A stretch of DNA of 64,000 nucleotides from Mucilaginibacter sp. (lineage in GTDB: Bacteria; Bacteroidota; Bacteroidia; Sphingobacteriales; Sphingobacteriaceae), in assembly GCF_025362475.1 (NCBI RefSeq), contig NZ_JANYGH010000025.1, positions 33,195 to 97,194 on the forward strand. Direction: 5' to 3'. The notes beneath the pieces were generated by a model. That model searched no databases. It saw only the letters and a program-made list of their open reading frames with translations, and was not told the DNA's origin. Position numbers and translations under genes: made by a program. This document shows, one piece after another, positions 54,733-62,760 of this stretch. The first letter of the stretch is position 1. Every line of letters begins with the position of its first letter.

Positions 54733-55359
54733 CATTTCAAACTATTGATATTGCAACGAAACGATCTTAACGAGGGGGTAACTGAGAATTCGAATTTAAA
54801 ATCATCTCTAAAATTATACTCAGCGATAACGTACATCGCAACCCTATGCTAATTAATTGTTGGTCTGCAACGTGCGGATTTGACATAAAAAAACCGCTTA
54901 AATCATTGATTTAAGCGGTTTAAGAGGGTTTTGATACCCTTTTGGCGGAATAATGGACGGGACTCGAACGGAGTTTAGTACTATCCTTATTTTCAATAAT
55001 TTACAAATTTGGATTCGCGAGAACTCCCGAAGTTTTCACAAATAATTTGATATCGTTTGATTCCTAATGACTTATGTAAAAGTAACCATTAATGTTAATT
55101 GCTGCAATATATACTGGCATTAATATTCTCGGATTAGTATCGGACTTGGTAGTGATGAGAGTCCAATAGCAATTAATTAGACGTGGCGATTCGCACTTAT
55201 GTTCACCGTCGCTTTTTGAGTTTCAATAATAAAACCAATAATCTCGCCTTAAATTAAATGCTGAACAAAGTGAGGATTTAGGTATTCTGGCAAGCTGTAG
55301 CGGATGAATACAGCCGATGTATTTATTCGATAATGTTCAGTTATCCTTTATTCGGCTTA
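54733..55359. other. Gene-free stretch after the lanthipeptide operon
   Basis: No supported gene. It contains the terminator at 54891-54921 and, just after, a tRNA-3'-end-like sequence on the minus strand (tggcggaataatggacgggactcgaac, 54943-54969; T-loop GTTCGAGTC). The rest is AT-rich with no frame of note. Confidence 0.5.
54891..54921 (+). terminator. Terminator after the lanthipeptide operon
   Basis: A perfect 15-bp stem (aaaccgcttaaatca / tgatttaagcggttt) with a 1-nt loop, 159 bases after the last operon gene. A second small hairpin (agggt / accct) and TTTT follow. Confidence 0.75.
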
Positions 55360-55518
55360 CTACATGGCCGTCGCAAACTGCATTCTATGGTGTTTTTCCG
55401 CGATGTTCTCTTTCTGTTTTTCCAGTTGATCCGGGCGGTCATAGTATTTAATGTCAACATCATTTTCCAGGAACAAAGCGGCGAAGGTATGGAAAGAATG
55501 ATACAAACAGCATGCGTT
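55360..55518 (-). pseudogene. 3' remnant of an unknown gene
   Basis: The minus strand is open for 52 codons and ends in a protein-like tail (ALFLENDVDIKYYDRPDQ, then KENIAEKHHRMQFATAM). There is no start codon and the frame is closed upstream by TAA at 55519-55521. It looks like the tail of a deleted gene. I do not recognise the family. Confidence 0.35.
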
Positions 55519-55550
55519 TTAAGCGCGGCTGAAAATTTTTATGTTACATA

Positions 55551-55582
55551 TTTGTAGTAATAATTAAATTTTGCTATGTTTG
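55551..55582 (+). promoter_or_regulatory. Bacteroidota promoter of the Xre module
   Basis: TTTG (55551-55554), 20 bases, then TATGTTTG (55575-55582) match the consensus TTTG-N19/20-TAnnTTTG. The start codon at 55610 is 28 bases downstream. Confidence 0.8.
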
Positions 55583-55609
55583 TAACACCATTCCCACCCA
55601 ACAACAACC

Positions 55610-55954
55610 ATGGATCAAAACGAAATCATAGGCGCTAATCTGCGCCGCTTCAGAGAAAAGTTGAACCTCACCCAAGAGAATTTAGCAACCTATCTCGATA
55701 TAAGCCGCGTTGAAGTCAACTATTATGAAAACGGAAAACGTAACATGCCTTCCGGTGTGTTGGCTAAGGCTGCCAAATTATTTGGTATCGATGAATACGA
55801 TCTGTATGAAGAAGCTGCTGATAATGCCCAGGCTAACGTAGCTTTTGCGTTCCGGGCTGACTTTTTGAATGAAGCCGACCTCAACCATATCGCTGATTTC
55901 CGAAAGATCGTCATGAACTATTTGAAAATGAAAAAGCACATCGCCAATGGATGA
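55610..55954 (+). CDS. Xre-family helix-turn-helix regulator
   Basis: 114 residues with the HTH_3 domain at residues 9-63 (LRRFREKLNLTQENLATYL, ISRVEVNYYENGKRNMPSGVLAKAAKLF). The C-terminal part is about 50 residues of helix. It overlaps the next gene by 8 bases, so the two are coupled. HTH proteins of this kind bind their own promoter and are cut or inactivated by the adjacent ImmA/IrrE peptidase. Confidence 0.88.
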   Translation: MDQNEIIGANLRRFREKLNLTQENLATYLDISRVEVNYYENGKRNMPSGVLAKAAKLFGIDEYDLYEEAADNAQANVAFAFRADFLNEADLNHIADFRKIVMNYLKMKKHIANG

Positions 55955-56693
55955 AGTACTGGAAAAACGGGCGAATGAATTCCGTTACCGCTGCGGCATC
56001 AGCCTCAATGAGGCCATGCCGCTAAAAAGCTTGCTGTACAAACTGGATGTGATGACGGTTTTCAAACCCTTGAGCGGAAATATGTCTGGTATGGCACTGA
56101 AGACCCATGATGGAACAACGACCGACCGTTTTATTCTGGTCAACAGCGCAAAAAGCTGCGGTAGCCAGCATTTCACCATTTGCCATGAGCTCTATCATTT
56201 GTATATCCAGGAAAATTTCACCTCCCGCGTTTGCGAAACCGGGGTTTATTTAAAAACCGACCGAGAAGAATATAATGCCGACATGTTCGCCTCTTACCTG
56301 CTCCTGCCGGAACAGGGCGTCAAATCTCTGATTCCCGATCACGAGTTCGGTAAAAACAAAATCACCATGCCAACAATCTTAAAGATCGAACACTTTTTTT
56401 GTTCGTCTCGCGCCGCATTGCTGTACCGGCTGAAAGGTTTGAAATTGATCGACGAAGAGTTGCGCCTGCAATACGCCGGCCAGGTCATGCGCAGTGCGCT
56501 GGAATTTGGTTACAGTACCGAACTCTATAAACCTGGCAATGACAATCTGGTCATCGGTGATTATGGCGCGCTGGCGCGAAGTCTGTTTGAAAAAGGTGAT
56601 ATATCGGAAAGTAACTACTTTTCCTTATTGCTTGACTTGGGGATGAATGTGACCGAACTTGAAAACCTCGAAAATGGCGGCGAAGAGCAATAA
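55947..56693 (+). CDS. ImmA/IrrE-family metallo-endopeptidase
   Basis: 248 residues. The zinc-protease motif HExxH is present (TICHELYHLYIQ, near residue 79), with a downstream acidic ligand candidate in YNADMFASYLLLP. The family cleaves HTH repressors in response to DNA damage or stress (ImmA of ICEBs1, IrrE of Deinococcus). The gene overlaps both neighbours, forming a three-gene unit with the Xre regulator and the PIN-like protein. Confidence 0.9.
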   Translation: MDEVLEKRANEFRYRCGISLNEAMPLKSLLYKLDVMTVFKPLSGNMSGMALKTHDGTTTDRFILVNSAKSCGSQHFTICHELYHLYIQENFTSRVCETGVYLKTDREEYNADMFASYLLLPEQGVKSLIPDHEFGKNKITMPTILKIEHFFCSSRAALLYRLKGLKLIDEELRLQYAGQVMRSALEFGYSTELYKPGNDNLVIGDYGALARSLFEKGDISESNYFSLLLDLGMNVTELENLENGGEEQ

Positions 56694-57222
56694 ACATCGG
56701 GTCATTCTTATCGACGCCGACGTGGTATCTCATTTCATCTATGCCGGTGAGATCCTATCGCTAGGCGGTATTTTCACAAATCCGATCCATATACTTGATA
56801 AAGTTTATGCTGAACTAGCCCGTTTTCCGCAGCGCAAACAATATGTCGAAAACCTGTTGAATATGAAGATTATTACGGTGATCGATTTTCCGGAAGACCA
56901 TACCGAGATAAAAAAGGAATACGCCCATATCAAAAAATTAATGCTTAAAGGCGATGGAGAAAGCGCCTGTATGGCAGTAGCTCGGCATTCGGAAAATATA
57001 TTGGCCAGCAGTAACTTAAAGGATATCGCCAGTTATTGCAAAATGCACCGGATTGACTATCTGACCACCATGGATTTTTTGTGCCGTGCACTTCAAACCG
57101 GCGTGTTCGACCTCGCCCGCTGTAACGCCTTTATCCAAGCGGTATTATCCAACAAAAACAAGTTGCCGGTAACCAAAATGCAAGATTATATTTGCCGGGA
57201 TATCGGTTTTTGTGATCAATAG
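56674..57222 (+). CDS. PIN-like domain protein, putative nuclease
   Basis: 182 residues from the ATG at 56674, 20 bases inside the peptidase gene. The PIN-type acidic residues are visible: Asp in VILIDADVVSHF, Glu in VYAELARF, and GDGESACMAVA, then the SSNLKDIASYC strand. PIN proteins are Mg2+-dependent RNases and frequent toxins. In this operon it may be the effector released when the peptidase removes the regulator. Fold assignment is by motif pattern only. Confidence 0.7.
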   Translation: MAAKSNKHRVILIDADVVSHFIYAGEILSLGGIFTNPIHILDKVYAELARFPQRKQYVENLLNMKIITVIDFPEDHTEIKKEYAHIKKLMLKGDGESACMAVARHSENILASSNLKDIASYCKMHRIDYLTTMDFLCRALQTGVFDLARCNAFIQAVLSNKNKLPVTKMQDYICRDIGFCDQ

Positions 57223-57444
57223 TGAATCAGCAGCAGCCGGTAACCAGTACCCCAATTTTACCCGCAGCACTTTCAAAGCACCAGTGTTTCTTAACTGGTG
57301 CTTCCTATGGACGTAATTCCTCGGCAATTTCCTTGTAGGTCATTCTACTTGTGGCTCATTTGAAAAACCGGGCGCATCAGTGGCAACAGTTCCGCGATTT
57401 CTTTATCGATCAGTGCTTTTCTCTATAATGATGTAGAGTATCAA
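57223..57444. other. Intergenic stretch with terminator
   Basis: The hairpin aagcaccagt / actggtgctt (57276-57303), a perfect 10-bp stem with an 8-nt loop, ends the Xre-ImmA-PIN transcript. No gene is seen in the rest. Confidence 0.6.
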
Positions 57445-57744
57445 TCATATTTCTTCCATGATATCTTCGGCGCGAACGATTTGGATGGCTGGATTTATCC
57501 GTTGGATCAGTTCCCTGACCATTGAAAAGTCTTGTGAACTCATGACCCGACCGGTGATTACTTGCACGACTTCTACGGGTATGTAGAAGCCTTCGGTCGT
57601 AAAAATCCGTTCTTCTTCTTCATAGGACCAAATATTGAGCTTATGAATAAGGATTGTCCTAGCCGCCTGAAGTTCATCAATTTCGCCAGAAAGGTTATGT
57701 AGTCCTTCATGACCGATGAGCTTATTAGGATAGGGTGGGAACAA
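57445..57744 (-). pseudogene. DUF2971-like C-terminal fragment
   Basis: 99 residues without an ATG start. The stretch LNIWSYEEEERIF and the following VEVVQVITGRVMSSQDFSMV resemble the C-terminal end of DUF2971 proteins, which are about 250-300 residues. The N-terminal two thirds are missing: the frame turns into unrelated DNA near 57715. DUF2971 genes are common in defence-rich islands, but this one is a remnant. Confidence 0.5.
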
Positions 57745-57903
57745 GAATTTGACGATGAAATAGGTTATGGATATAATGGATACACTAAACGATTTACGAT
57801 TGGATCAATTTATCCAACAATTGCAATGGTTGATCATGCGGTAAATAACTTTGTCCGACAATTTTTTGATACCCTTGAAAAGGGACCTGTGCAACAATCT
57901 TAG
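57709..57903 (+). pseudogene. C-terminal fragment of an unknown gene
   Basis: 64 codons, protein-like at the end (YGYNGYTKRFTIGS, then YPTIAMVDHAVNNFVRQFF). It overlaps the head of the DUF2971 fragment on the other strand, which suggests a deletion joined the tails of two convergent genes. The ATG at 57709 is probably fortuitous. Confidence 0.35.
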
Positions 57904-57970
57904 AGGCGCACACTTGCCTACGAACCCGTAATACCAACAAAAAAGGCGCTCTTTGCTTACGATGTGCTGA

Positions 57971-58780
57971 TCAAATCATATTCCCCGAATTGAAAATGAT
58001 TTTAGTCATTGCGTCGAGCATTTCTGGAGGCTTGTTCAAGCTGGTTCTGTCCACTCGGCCTGCAAACCAGGTGCCAAAAGCAATAGACTTATTATTCATG
58101 ATTTGACCGGCAGTACGGCTATCAGTTTCGTTCAATCTGCGCGGTAATAAAACATATTGATGATAATCGCTGATCGTTTCACCAAGGTTAAGGTTTTCTG
58201 CGCGAAATATGTCTTGCCGGTAGATCAATGTATCCATGTCGATAATTGTGAGGTTCCGGACACGGCCTGTAGGGAATCCTTTTGCCGCGAGTTTGTCTAA
58301 TTCATCGATAAACCAGCTATTAACGAGATGGTTCAATCCCGGTACCCGGAAGGAATGGTCATGAAGCACCAATACAGGATAAATTTTAATGGTCTGCGGT
58401 TCATAGGCTGTGTCAAAAGGAAATTGCAGGGTGAGCGCACGCCCAATGTTGCCCATGAGCTGCAATACTGCTTTATTGGAACGGCGGCCACCCTTCTCTT
58501 CGAAATATAGTTTTTTTTTAAACTCAGCCTCCAACAGGCTGAAATCATACTGTTCCTTAACAGCCGCATTGATCAGGATGTCCTTTGACTCGAACAAATA
58601 CATGTGTTCATCCCTCCTGGCGTAGTAATCCGGCTCTGCATTGAGCCCGCTGTCCTTCATCTGTGAACCGGTATACTTAACATTATCACCGGGGAAGAAG
58701 CTGTCCAGTATCCGGTAAAGTAGCCAGCGTTCTGAAAATGCGTCGGTATAAAGTAAGGGGGTTAAAACCACTTGTACCAA
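57971..58780 (-). CDS. Putative PD-(D/E)XK-like nuclease, 5' end probably lost
   Basis: 269 codons, opened only by a TTG; no ATG occurs before residue 41. The pattern Asp (AEPDYYARR) followed after 12 residues by Glu-x-Lys (MYLFESKDIL) is that of PD-(D/E)XK nucleases. The rest is unrecognised. Frame closure (TAA) occurs 6 bases before the TTG, right where Mu-like prophage left-end repeats begin. So this is probably a host gene whose first part was cut off by the insertion. The nuclease call is tentative. Confidence 0.5.
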   Translation of the reverse strand: MVQVVLTPLLYTDAFSERWLLYRILDSFFPGDNVKYTGSQMKDSGLNAEPDYYARRDEHMYLFESKDILINAAVKEQYDFSLLEAEFKKKLYFEEKGGRRSNKAVLQLMGNIGRALTLQFPFDTAYEPQTIKIYPVLVLHDHSFRVPGLNHLVNSWFIDELDKLAAKGFPTGRVRNLTIIDMDTLIYRQDIFRAENLNLGETISDYHQYVLLPRRLNETDSRTAGQIMNNKSIAFGTWFAGRVDRTSLNKPPEMLDAMTKIIFNSGNMI

Positions 58781-58858
58781 ATGAGATTATAAAAAAGTCC
58801 GTTTTTTGTACGATTAAGGCACTTTTTGAATTGTCGAATAAAAACGACTTGTTCCATA
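58764..58858. repeat. Repeats near the prophage left end, possible MuA sites
   Basis: aaaaccacttgtaccaaa (58764-58781) and aaaacgacttgttccata (58841-58858) match at 15 of 18 positions, 77 bases apart. An exact copy of the first is at 59951-59968. Two or three spaced repeats at an end are typical of transposase-binding sites in Mu-like elements. The exact border of the prophage is not fixed. Confidence 0.5.
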
Positions 58859-58916
58859 TGCTACTATTTACCTTCCATTTTAAAAGAAAATTTAAAGGTA
58901 TTTAAAGGGGTTACTA

Positions 58917-59843
58917 CTATTTGGGTAAAAGCTTGTTGGCTTTTAATACCCGTAACACCTCGGTTAAATCAGCTTCCAGGTTGTTGACCTTTTTGTAAAG
59001 TTCTGTAGGGGACTTAAAATTAAAACTTCCGTGCCATACGGCATACCATATTTCCACAACTTCATCGGGTGCTATTTCAATATTTGGGAATAGGTTACGG
59101 TTATCAATGGCATCTGATTTGGCTATGATGTAACCGTACTTTTCTATCCTGTTCAACAGTCTTTTAACTATAACGCCACGGTTTTTAGTTACTATGATGT
59201 GTACCCGATCCTCTCTAATAAACTCCAACTTTTCTACCCACTGACCAATCACCATTTCTTTATTTTCGAGCGTTGGAAACATACTGTCGCCGTCTACTTC
59301 AAAGGCGCGGTAGGTGCTATTTGTAAGCCCCGGCAGGGAGAACGACGGCAGGGTTTCTATGTACGCCGGATCACCAAAACCGAGCAGATAACCGGCCGCA
59401 GCCTTAACGGGTACATACACTATATTCTCTTTTCCCGATTTGTCGACAGTTACAATTTTAGGGCTTAAAAATGCAGTTGGGTGGACAGTTGGGTGGACAC
59501 TTTTTTGTATTTTCTTGTCTTTACCTCTACCTGTGACTGCGGGGGTAATTGTTGTGTACTCCCCTTTTTCGTCATTAAGGTGTATATCTACGGCGGGGGT
59601 ATCTGCATATGTTTTACCAGTTATCAGCATTTCGCCGCCGCCGGTAACTAACCAACTTAGACTTATGTCTAAGTATGCGTTTACAATCTTCTCTAAAATC
59701 TGACTTCCTATACTTCCGTCCCGTTTTAAGGCATTTTTGATGTACCCATTACTAATACCCAACTCATTTTCGGCCTTAAAAGGCGAAATTCGTTTGGTAT
59801 CAAGATAAATTAACAGCCTGTCAATCGGTCGGTTAGGCTCCAT
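58917..59843 (-). CDS. Prophage S24/LexA-like repressor
   Basis: 308 residues from the ATG at 59843 (MEPNRPIDRLLIYL); a longer frame extends upstream through the operator region and is unlikely. An N-terminal HTH (GISNGYIKNALKR) is followed by an S24 peptidase domain with cleavage site Ala-Gly (KAAAGYLL), catalytic Ser in DGDSMFPTLENKEM and Lys in VIVKRLL. Autocleavage after DNA damage would induce the prophage. Divergent early genes start at 59930, with operator sites between and inside this gene. Confidence 0.92.
   Translation of the reverse strand: MEPNRPIDRLLIYLDTKRISPFKAENELGISNGYIKNALKRDGSIGSQILEKIVNAYLDISLSWLVTGGGEMLITGKTYADTPAVDIHLNDEKGEYTTITPAVTGRGKDKKIQKSVHPTVHPTAFLSPKIVTVDKSGKENIVYVPVKAAAGYLLGFGDPAYIETLPSFSLPGLTNSTYRAFEVDGDSMFPTLENKEMVIGQWVEKLEFIREDRVHIIVTKNRGVIVKRLLNRIEKYGYIIAKSDAIDNRNLFPNIEIAPDEVVEIWYAVWHGSFNFKSPTELYKKVNNLEADLTEVLRVLKANKLLPK
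59655..59674. promoter_or_regulatory. Repressor operator inside the repressor gene
   Basis: ACTTAGAC-TTAT-GTCTAAGT is a perfect 8-bp dyad with a 4-bp spacer in the coding sequence. The same core recurs at 59888-59903 in the early promoter, which supports operator function. Confidence 0.65.
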
Positions 59844-59877
59844 ATTTAAGAAATTATGGGATTTTTGTCTAACATAA

Positions 59878-59908
59878 TTTGTATTTATTAGATATATGTC
59901 TAAGTTTG
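59878..59908 (+). promoter_or_regulatory. Early promoter of the prophage with operator overlap
   Basis: TTTG (59878-59881), 19 bases, TAAGTTTG (59901-59908) match the Bacteroidota consensus exactly. The operator TTAGATATATGTCTAA (59888-59903) lies across the spacer and the -7 box. A half-site GTCTAA is at 59867-59872. The start codon at 59930 is 22 bases downstream. Confidence 0.85.
59888..59903. promoter_or_regulatory. Repressor operator in the early promoter
   Basis: TTAGAT-ATAT-GTCTAA differs from the intragenic core TTAGAC-TTAT-GTCTAA by one base in the arms. Binding here would block the -7 box. Confidence 0.7.
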
Positions 59909-59929
59909 TGTCAACAAAGTAACACAAAC

Positions 59930-60196
59930 ATGACCGAAGATAAAAATAAAAAAACCACTTGTACCAAAAATTGTGCAAACCTGGTGTTACCACGACCAAC
60001 TGCTAAACTAATCGCCGCTATTACAGATACTTCGGCAAGCCTGGTTAAAAAAGTTAACACCGGTGATCGTAACGACAAAAGCGAAAACGCCCAGCTAATT
60101 AAATACTGCACCGAACTCATAGTGGAAGGTCAGCAGGTATTGGTACAAGCTGTATCAGAGATCATCAGCGGAAAAAAACAAACACCCTCACAATAA
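59930..60196 (+). CDS. Small early phage protein
   Basis: 88 residues from the ATG at 59930, the first early gene. Helical and mostly polar, no recognised domain; it carries Cys residues near the start (TTCTKNCAN). By position it could be an antirepressor or a regulator of early transcription. It contains an exact copy of the 18-mer repeat at its 5' end. Confidence 0.6.
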   Translation: MTEDKNKKTTCTKNCANLVLPRPTAKLIAAITDTSASLVKKVNTGDRNDKSENAQLIKYCTELIVEGQQVLVQAVSEIISGKKQTPSQ

Positions 60197-60207
60197 CCCT
60201 CACAAAC

Positions 60208-60456
60208 ATGAAAGCACTAACCAAAGCAGCAAAGGAAATTGCAAAGAAAAACTTTCCGAAATCGACACCGACACTAAAAATAACCAGCCTCATTAAAAAA
60301 GGCTTTGTTGGAGACCTAAGAGCAATAAAGAACAATCTTGAAGAGCAATTGAAACAATTGGACGCTATGCAGGAAAATACGAAGTCAAGGTTTACCGAAC
60401 CGGCTATTTACAAACTAAGCAGCGCTATTATTGAAATCCAAAAACTAATTTCCTAA
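60208..60456 (+). CDS. Small early phage protein
   Basis: 82 residues, basic N terminus, then helical with a possible coiled coil (LRAIKNNLEEQLKQLDAMQ). Family not recognised. It follows the first early gene by 11 bases, so both are in the early transcript. Confidence 0.55.
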   Translation: MKALTKAAKEIAKKNFPKSTPTLKITSLIKKGFVGDLRAIKNNLEEQLKQLDAMQENTKSRFTEPAIYKLSSAIIEIQKLIS

Positions 60457-60474
60457 CCCTCAAAATTCAAAATC

Positions 60475-60624
60475 ATGAAAAAGCTAATTAAAGAAATCAA
60501 AACAATCCCACACGCTGCAATCAACAATCAAATTACAGCTATCCAATTTGTAATTATAGCAATAACGCTTTTTGGATTAGGCGCTATAATACCCCCCATA
60601 GTTAACACCATTATAGGTCAATAA
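60475..60624 (+). CDS. Small membrane protein of the prophage
   Basis: 49 residues with one hydrophobic helix (IQFVIIAITLFGLGAIIPPI). It lies 18 bases after the preceding early gene. Function unknown; one-helix early proteins of phages may act on host membranes or exclude other phages, but nothing here shows it. Confidence 0.5.
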   Translation: MKKLIKEIKTIPHAAINNQITAIQFVIIAITLFGLGAIIPPIVNTIIGQ

Positions 60625-60690
60625 TAACCCCTTACAGACAGGCAGCCCCCCCGGTTCGAGGCCGGGGCTTGTAACATCCTAACTAACAAA

Positions 60691-62703
60691 ATGATATTCC
60701 ACGATTCAAATAACCTTTGCCTCACGTTTGAGGAATTTGTGCCTGAATTTATGACTAAGCCCAATTACGATAAGGCGCGTTCGCGTGGCCGTATAGTAGT
60801 TTATGGCCGTGGTGGTAATGGTTCCGGGGTATATATCGATTATGAAGCCCTGCCGGGTGATTACAAAAAGGCAGTAGTTGAAAAGTACGGCGACCCTTAC
60901 AAATACATTGTAAAACAGCCTTTAACCGAGTGGGTAAACATCAACTGGAACAAAAAAGCATTCGATTTTTATAATAACACCAATAACAAGGGTTATAAGC
61001 TGCCAAGCGGTTTAAACCTGCCCGAAGAGTACCGCGATAAGTATACCAAAGCGGCAACGTATTTGGATGGCATAAACCACTATACAACCGACAAATTAGC
61101 TTTAAAACGTGACTTTAATATTAATATGGTGTCGTTTTGGGAGATAGTTGCGGATGTAATTAAGGCTGAAAACGTGGCTCTGCCAACCAATCAAAAGCGG
61201 TTAAGGGAACGCGTTAACGCGTACAAAACAGGCGGTTTTGAGGTGCTTATTGAAGCTTTCAGGTTCGCAAATGATAACAGCAAAAAGGTAAAAGATCAGG
61301 TAGCGGAAGATACGCTGATGGATTTAATCGCGCTTGATAATAAACACGACGATACTTCTATTAAAGAGGCTTATAATAATTGGGCGCTTGAAAACGGCCG
61401 CAAAACCATTACGGCGCAGGCTGTAGGGTACCGCCGCCGTACCAACTATCACGAAGTAATAATGGCCCGCGAAGGCAAGGCCGCAGCATACAATAAATAC
61501 AGCATGCAGATAAAACAGAGCCGCCCAACGGCCCCGCTGATGCTGGTAAATGGTGACGATAACGTACTGGATTTATTTTTTATTGACCCTGTCACCAAAA
61601 ACAGGTATAACCGCCCGGTTATGTATGTGATTATAGACGCCCTTAACGACTACCCGCTGGGTTATGCGATAGGCGAAACTGTTACAATCGACCTTATTAA
61701 AGCTGCATGCCGCAATGCAATGGAACACATTATTGAGATAACCGGCCAGCCACACATTTGGGGACAAATGAAAACTGATAAGTGGGCTATTGACCCGGCG
61801 TTAAAAGGCGAATTGGCTACTTACTTTAAAATGGGTGGCGAAACCACGCACTTTACGGCATCTGTAGCACAAAGCAAGTATATAGAGCGTGTTTTTGGTA
61901 AGCCACTGCATAAAATACTCAAAGTGTTCCCTAACTATAGCGGTGCCAATATTACGGCCCGTGGCGCTAATGCAAGGCCAAACCCCGACGCATTACAGAA
62001 AAGGAGTGCATATTTCCCCGACAAAAAGCATATACCCGCCGTAATTGAAATGGCTATAAATGCCTTAAGGCACACGGTTATGGACGACGGCAGCACCCGC
62101 CAACAACAATGGCTTCAATTATTCAACAGCAGTGTGTTTTGCAAGGGTCGTGCTATTACCAACGAGCGCAAACTCGAAATAATGGGCGTTAAGCATCAAC
62201 CCAAAGAGCCTGCCCGCTTAAAGGTTAATGGCTTAAACTTTCAGCTTAATAATATCAAATACAGTTTTGATATACCGGCCAGCTTATTCCCGCAGCACAA
62301 CAATAAATCGGTAGAAATCATGTACGACCCTGCCGATATGAGCCAGGTGCTTGTAACAGATCATAAAGGTATCCGCTTTGTGGCCGATGCCTACAAGTAC
62401 CAGCCATCGGCCATAGCAGATATGAAACCCGGCGACGGTGAACGCCTGCACGAACGACTGGAAGAGAAACGCACCATTACCAAAAAGCTTATTGATGCGG
62501 TAACCGAAAGAAGCGAACGCCAGCAACGTGCAGATATTGACGCGCAAAGCCTGATGCAGGCCGGTGTGCTAACTAAAGCGGTTAATCACCAGGCACAAAA
62601 GGTTATCAGCGGATATAACGATGTTGAGATTGAGGCGGTAACGATTGAGAAAACTACCCGCAAGCCGCAGTCAACAAAAGCAACTATTTACGACAAAGTA
62701 TAA
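60691..62703 (+). CDS. Mu-like DDE transposase (MuA)
   Basis: 670 residues, close to MuA (663). The rve catalytic core has Asp in LMLVNGDDNVLDLFF, Asp in MKTDKWAID and Glu in SKYIERVFGKPLHK. The N-terminal region (LCLTFEEFVPEFM) is DNA binding and the C-terminal domain (VEIMYDPADMSQVLV) is of the Mu-transpos_C type. It would cut and join the prophage ends during integration and replication. The next gene is the matching MuB-like ATPase. Confidence 0.95.
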   Translation: MIFHDSNNLCLTFEEFVPEFMTKPNYDKARSRGRIVVYGRGGNGSGVYIDYEALPGDYKKAVVEKYGDPYKYIVKQPLTEWVNINWNKKAFDFYNNTNNKGYKLPSGLNLPEEYRDKYTKAATYLDGINHYTTDKLALKRDFNINMVSFWEIVADVIKAENVALPTNQKRLRERVNAYKTGGFEVLIEAFRFANDNSKKVKDQVAEDTLMDLIALDNKHDDTSIKEAYNNWALENGRKTITAQAVGYRRRTNYHEVIMAREGKAAAYNKYSMQIKQSRPTAPLMLVNGDDNVLDLFFIDPVTKNRYNRPVMYVIIDALNDYPLGYAIGETVTIDLIKAACRNAMEHIIEITGQPHIWGQMKTDKWAIDPALKGELATYFKMGGETTHFTASVAQSKYIERVFGKPLHKILKVFPNYSGANITARGANARPNPDALQKRSAYFPDKKHIPAVIEMAINALRHTVMDDGSTRQQQWLQLFNSSVFCKGRAITNERKLEIMGVKHQPKEPARLKVNGLNFQLNNIKYSFDIPASLFPQHNNKSVEIMYDPADMSQVLVTDHKGIRFVADAYKYQPSAIADMKPGDGERLHERLEEKRTITKKLIDAVTERSERQQRADIDAQSLMQAGVLTKAVNHQAQKVISGYNDVEIEAVTIEKTTRKPQSTKATIYDKV

Positions 62704-62760
62704 CAAAAAGCCGGGACCCTCACAGTACCCGGCTCAAAAACCAATTAAAAGCTAATTAAA

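Noticed and set aside
54846..54914. 22-residue frame with two Cys after the lanthipeptide operon, considered as a second precursor
   Set aside because: No GG leader or recognition motif, and its end is the arm of the terminator hairpin.
55333..55557. 74-codon plus-strand frame
   Set aside because: The opposite strand of the same DNA gives the better protein-like tail (55360-55518), so this is its shadow.
60641..60670. GGTTCGAG inside a GC-rich hairpin, resembling a tRNA T-arm
   Set aside because: The flanks do not supply the other arms of a tRNA. It reads as a hairpin before the transposase gene.
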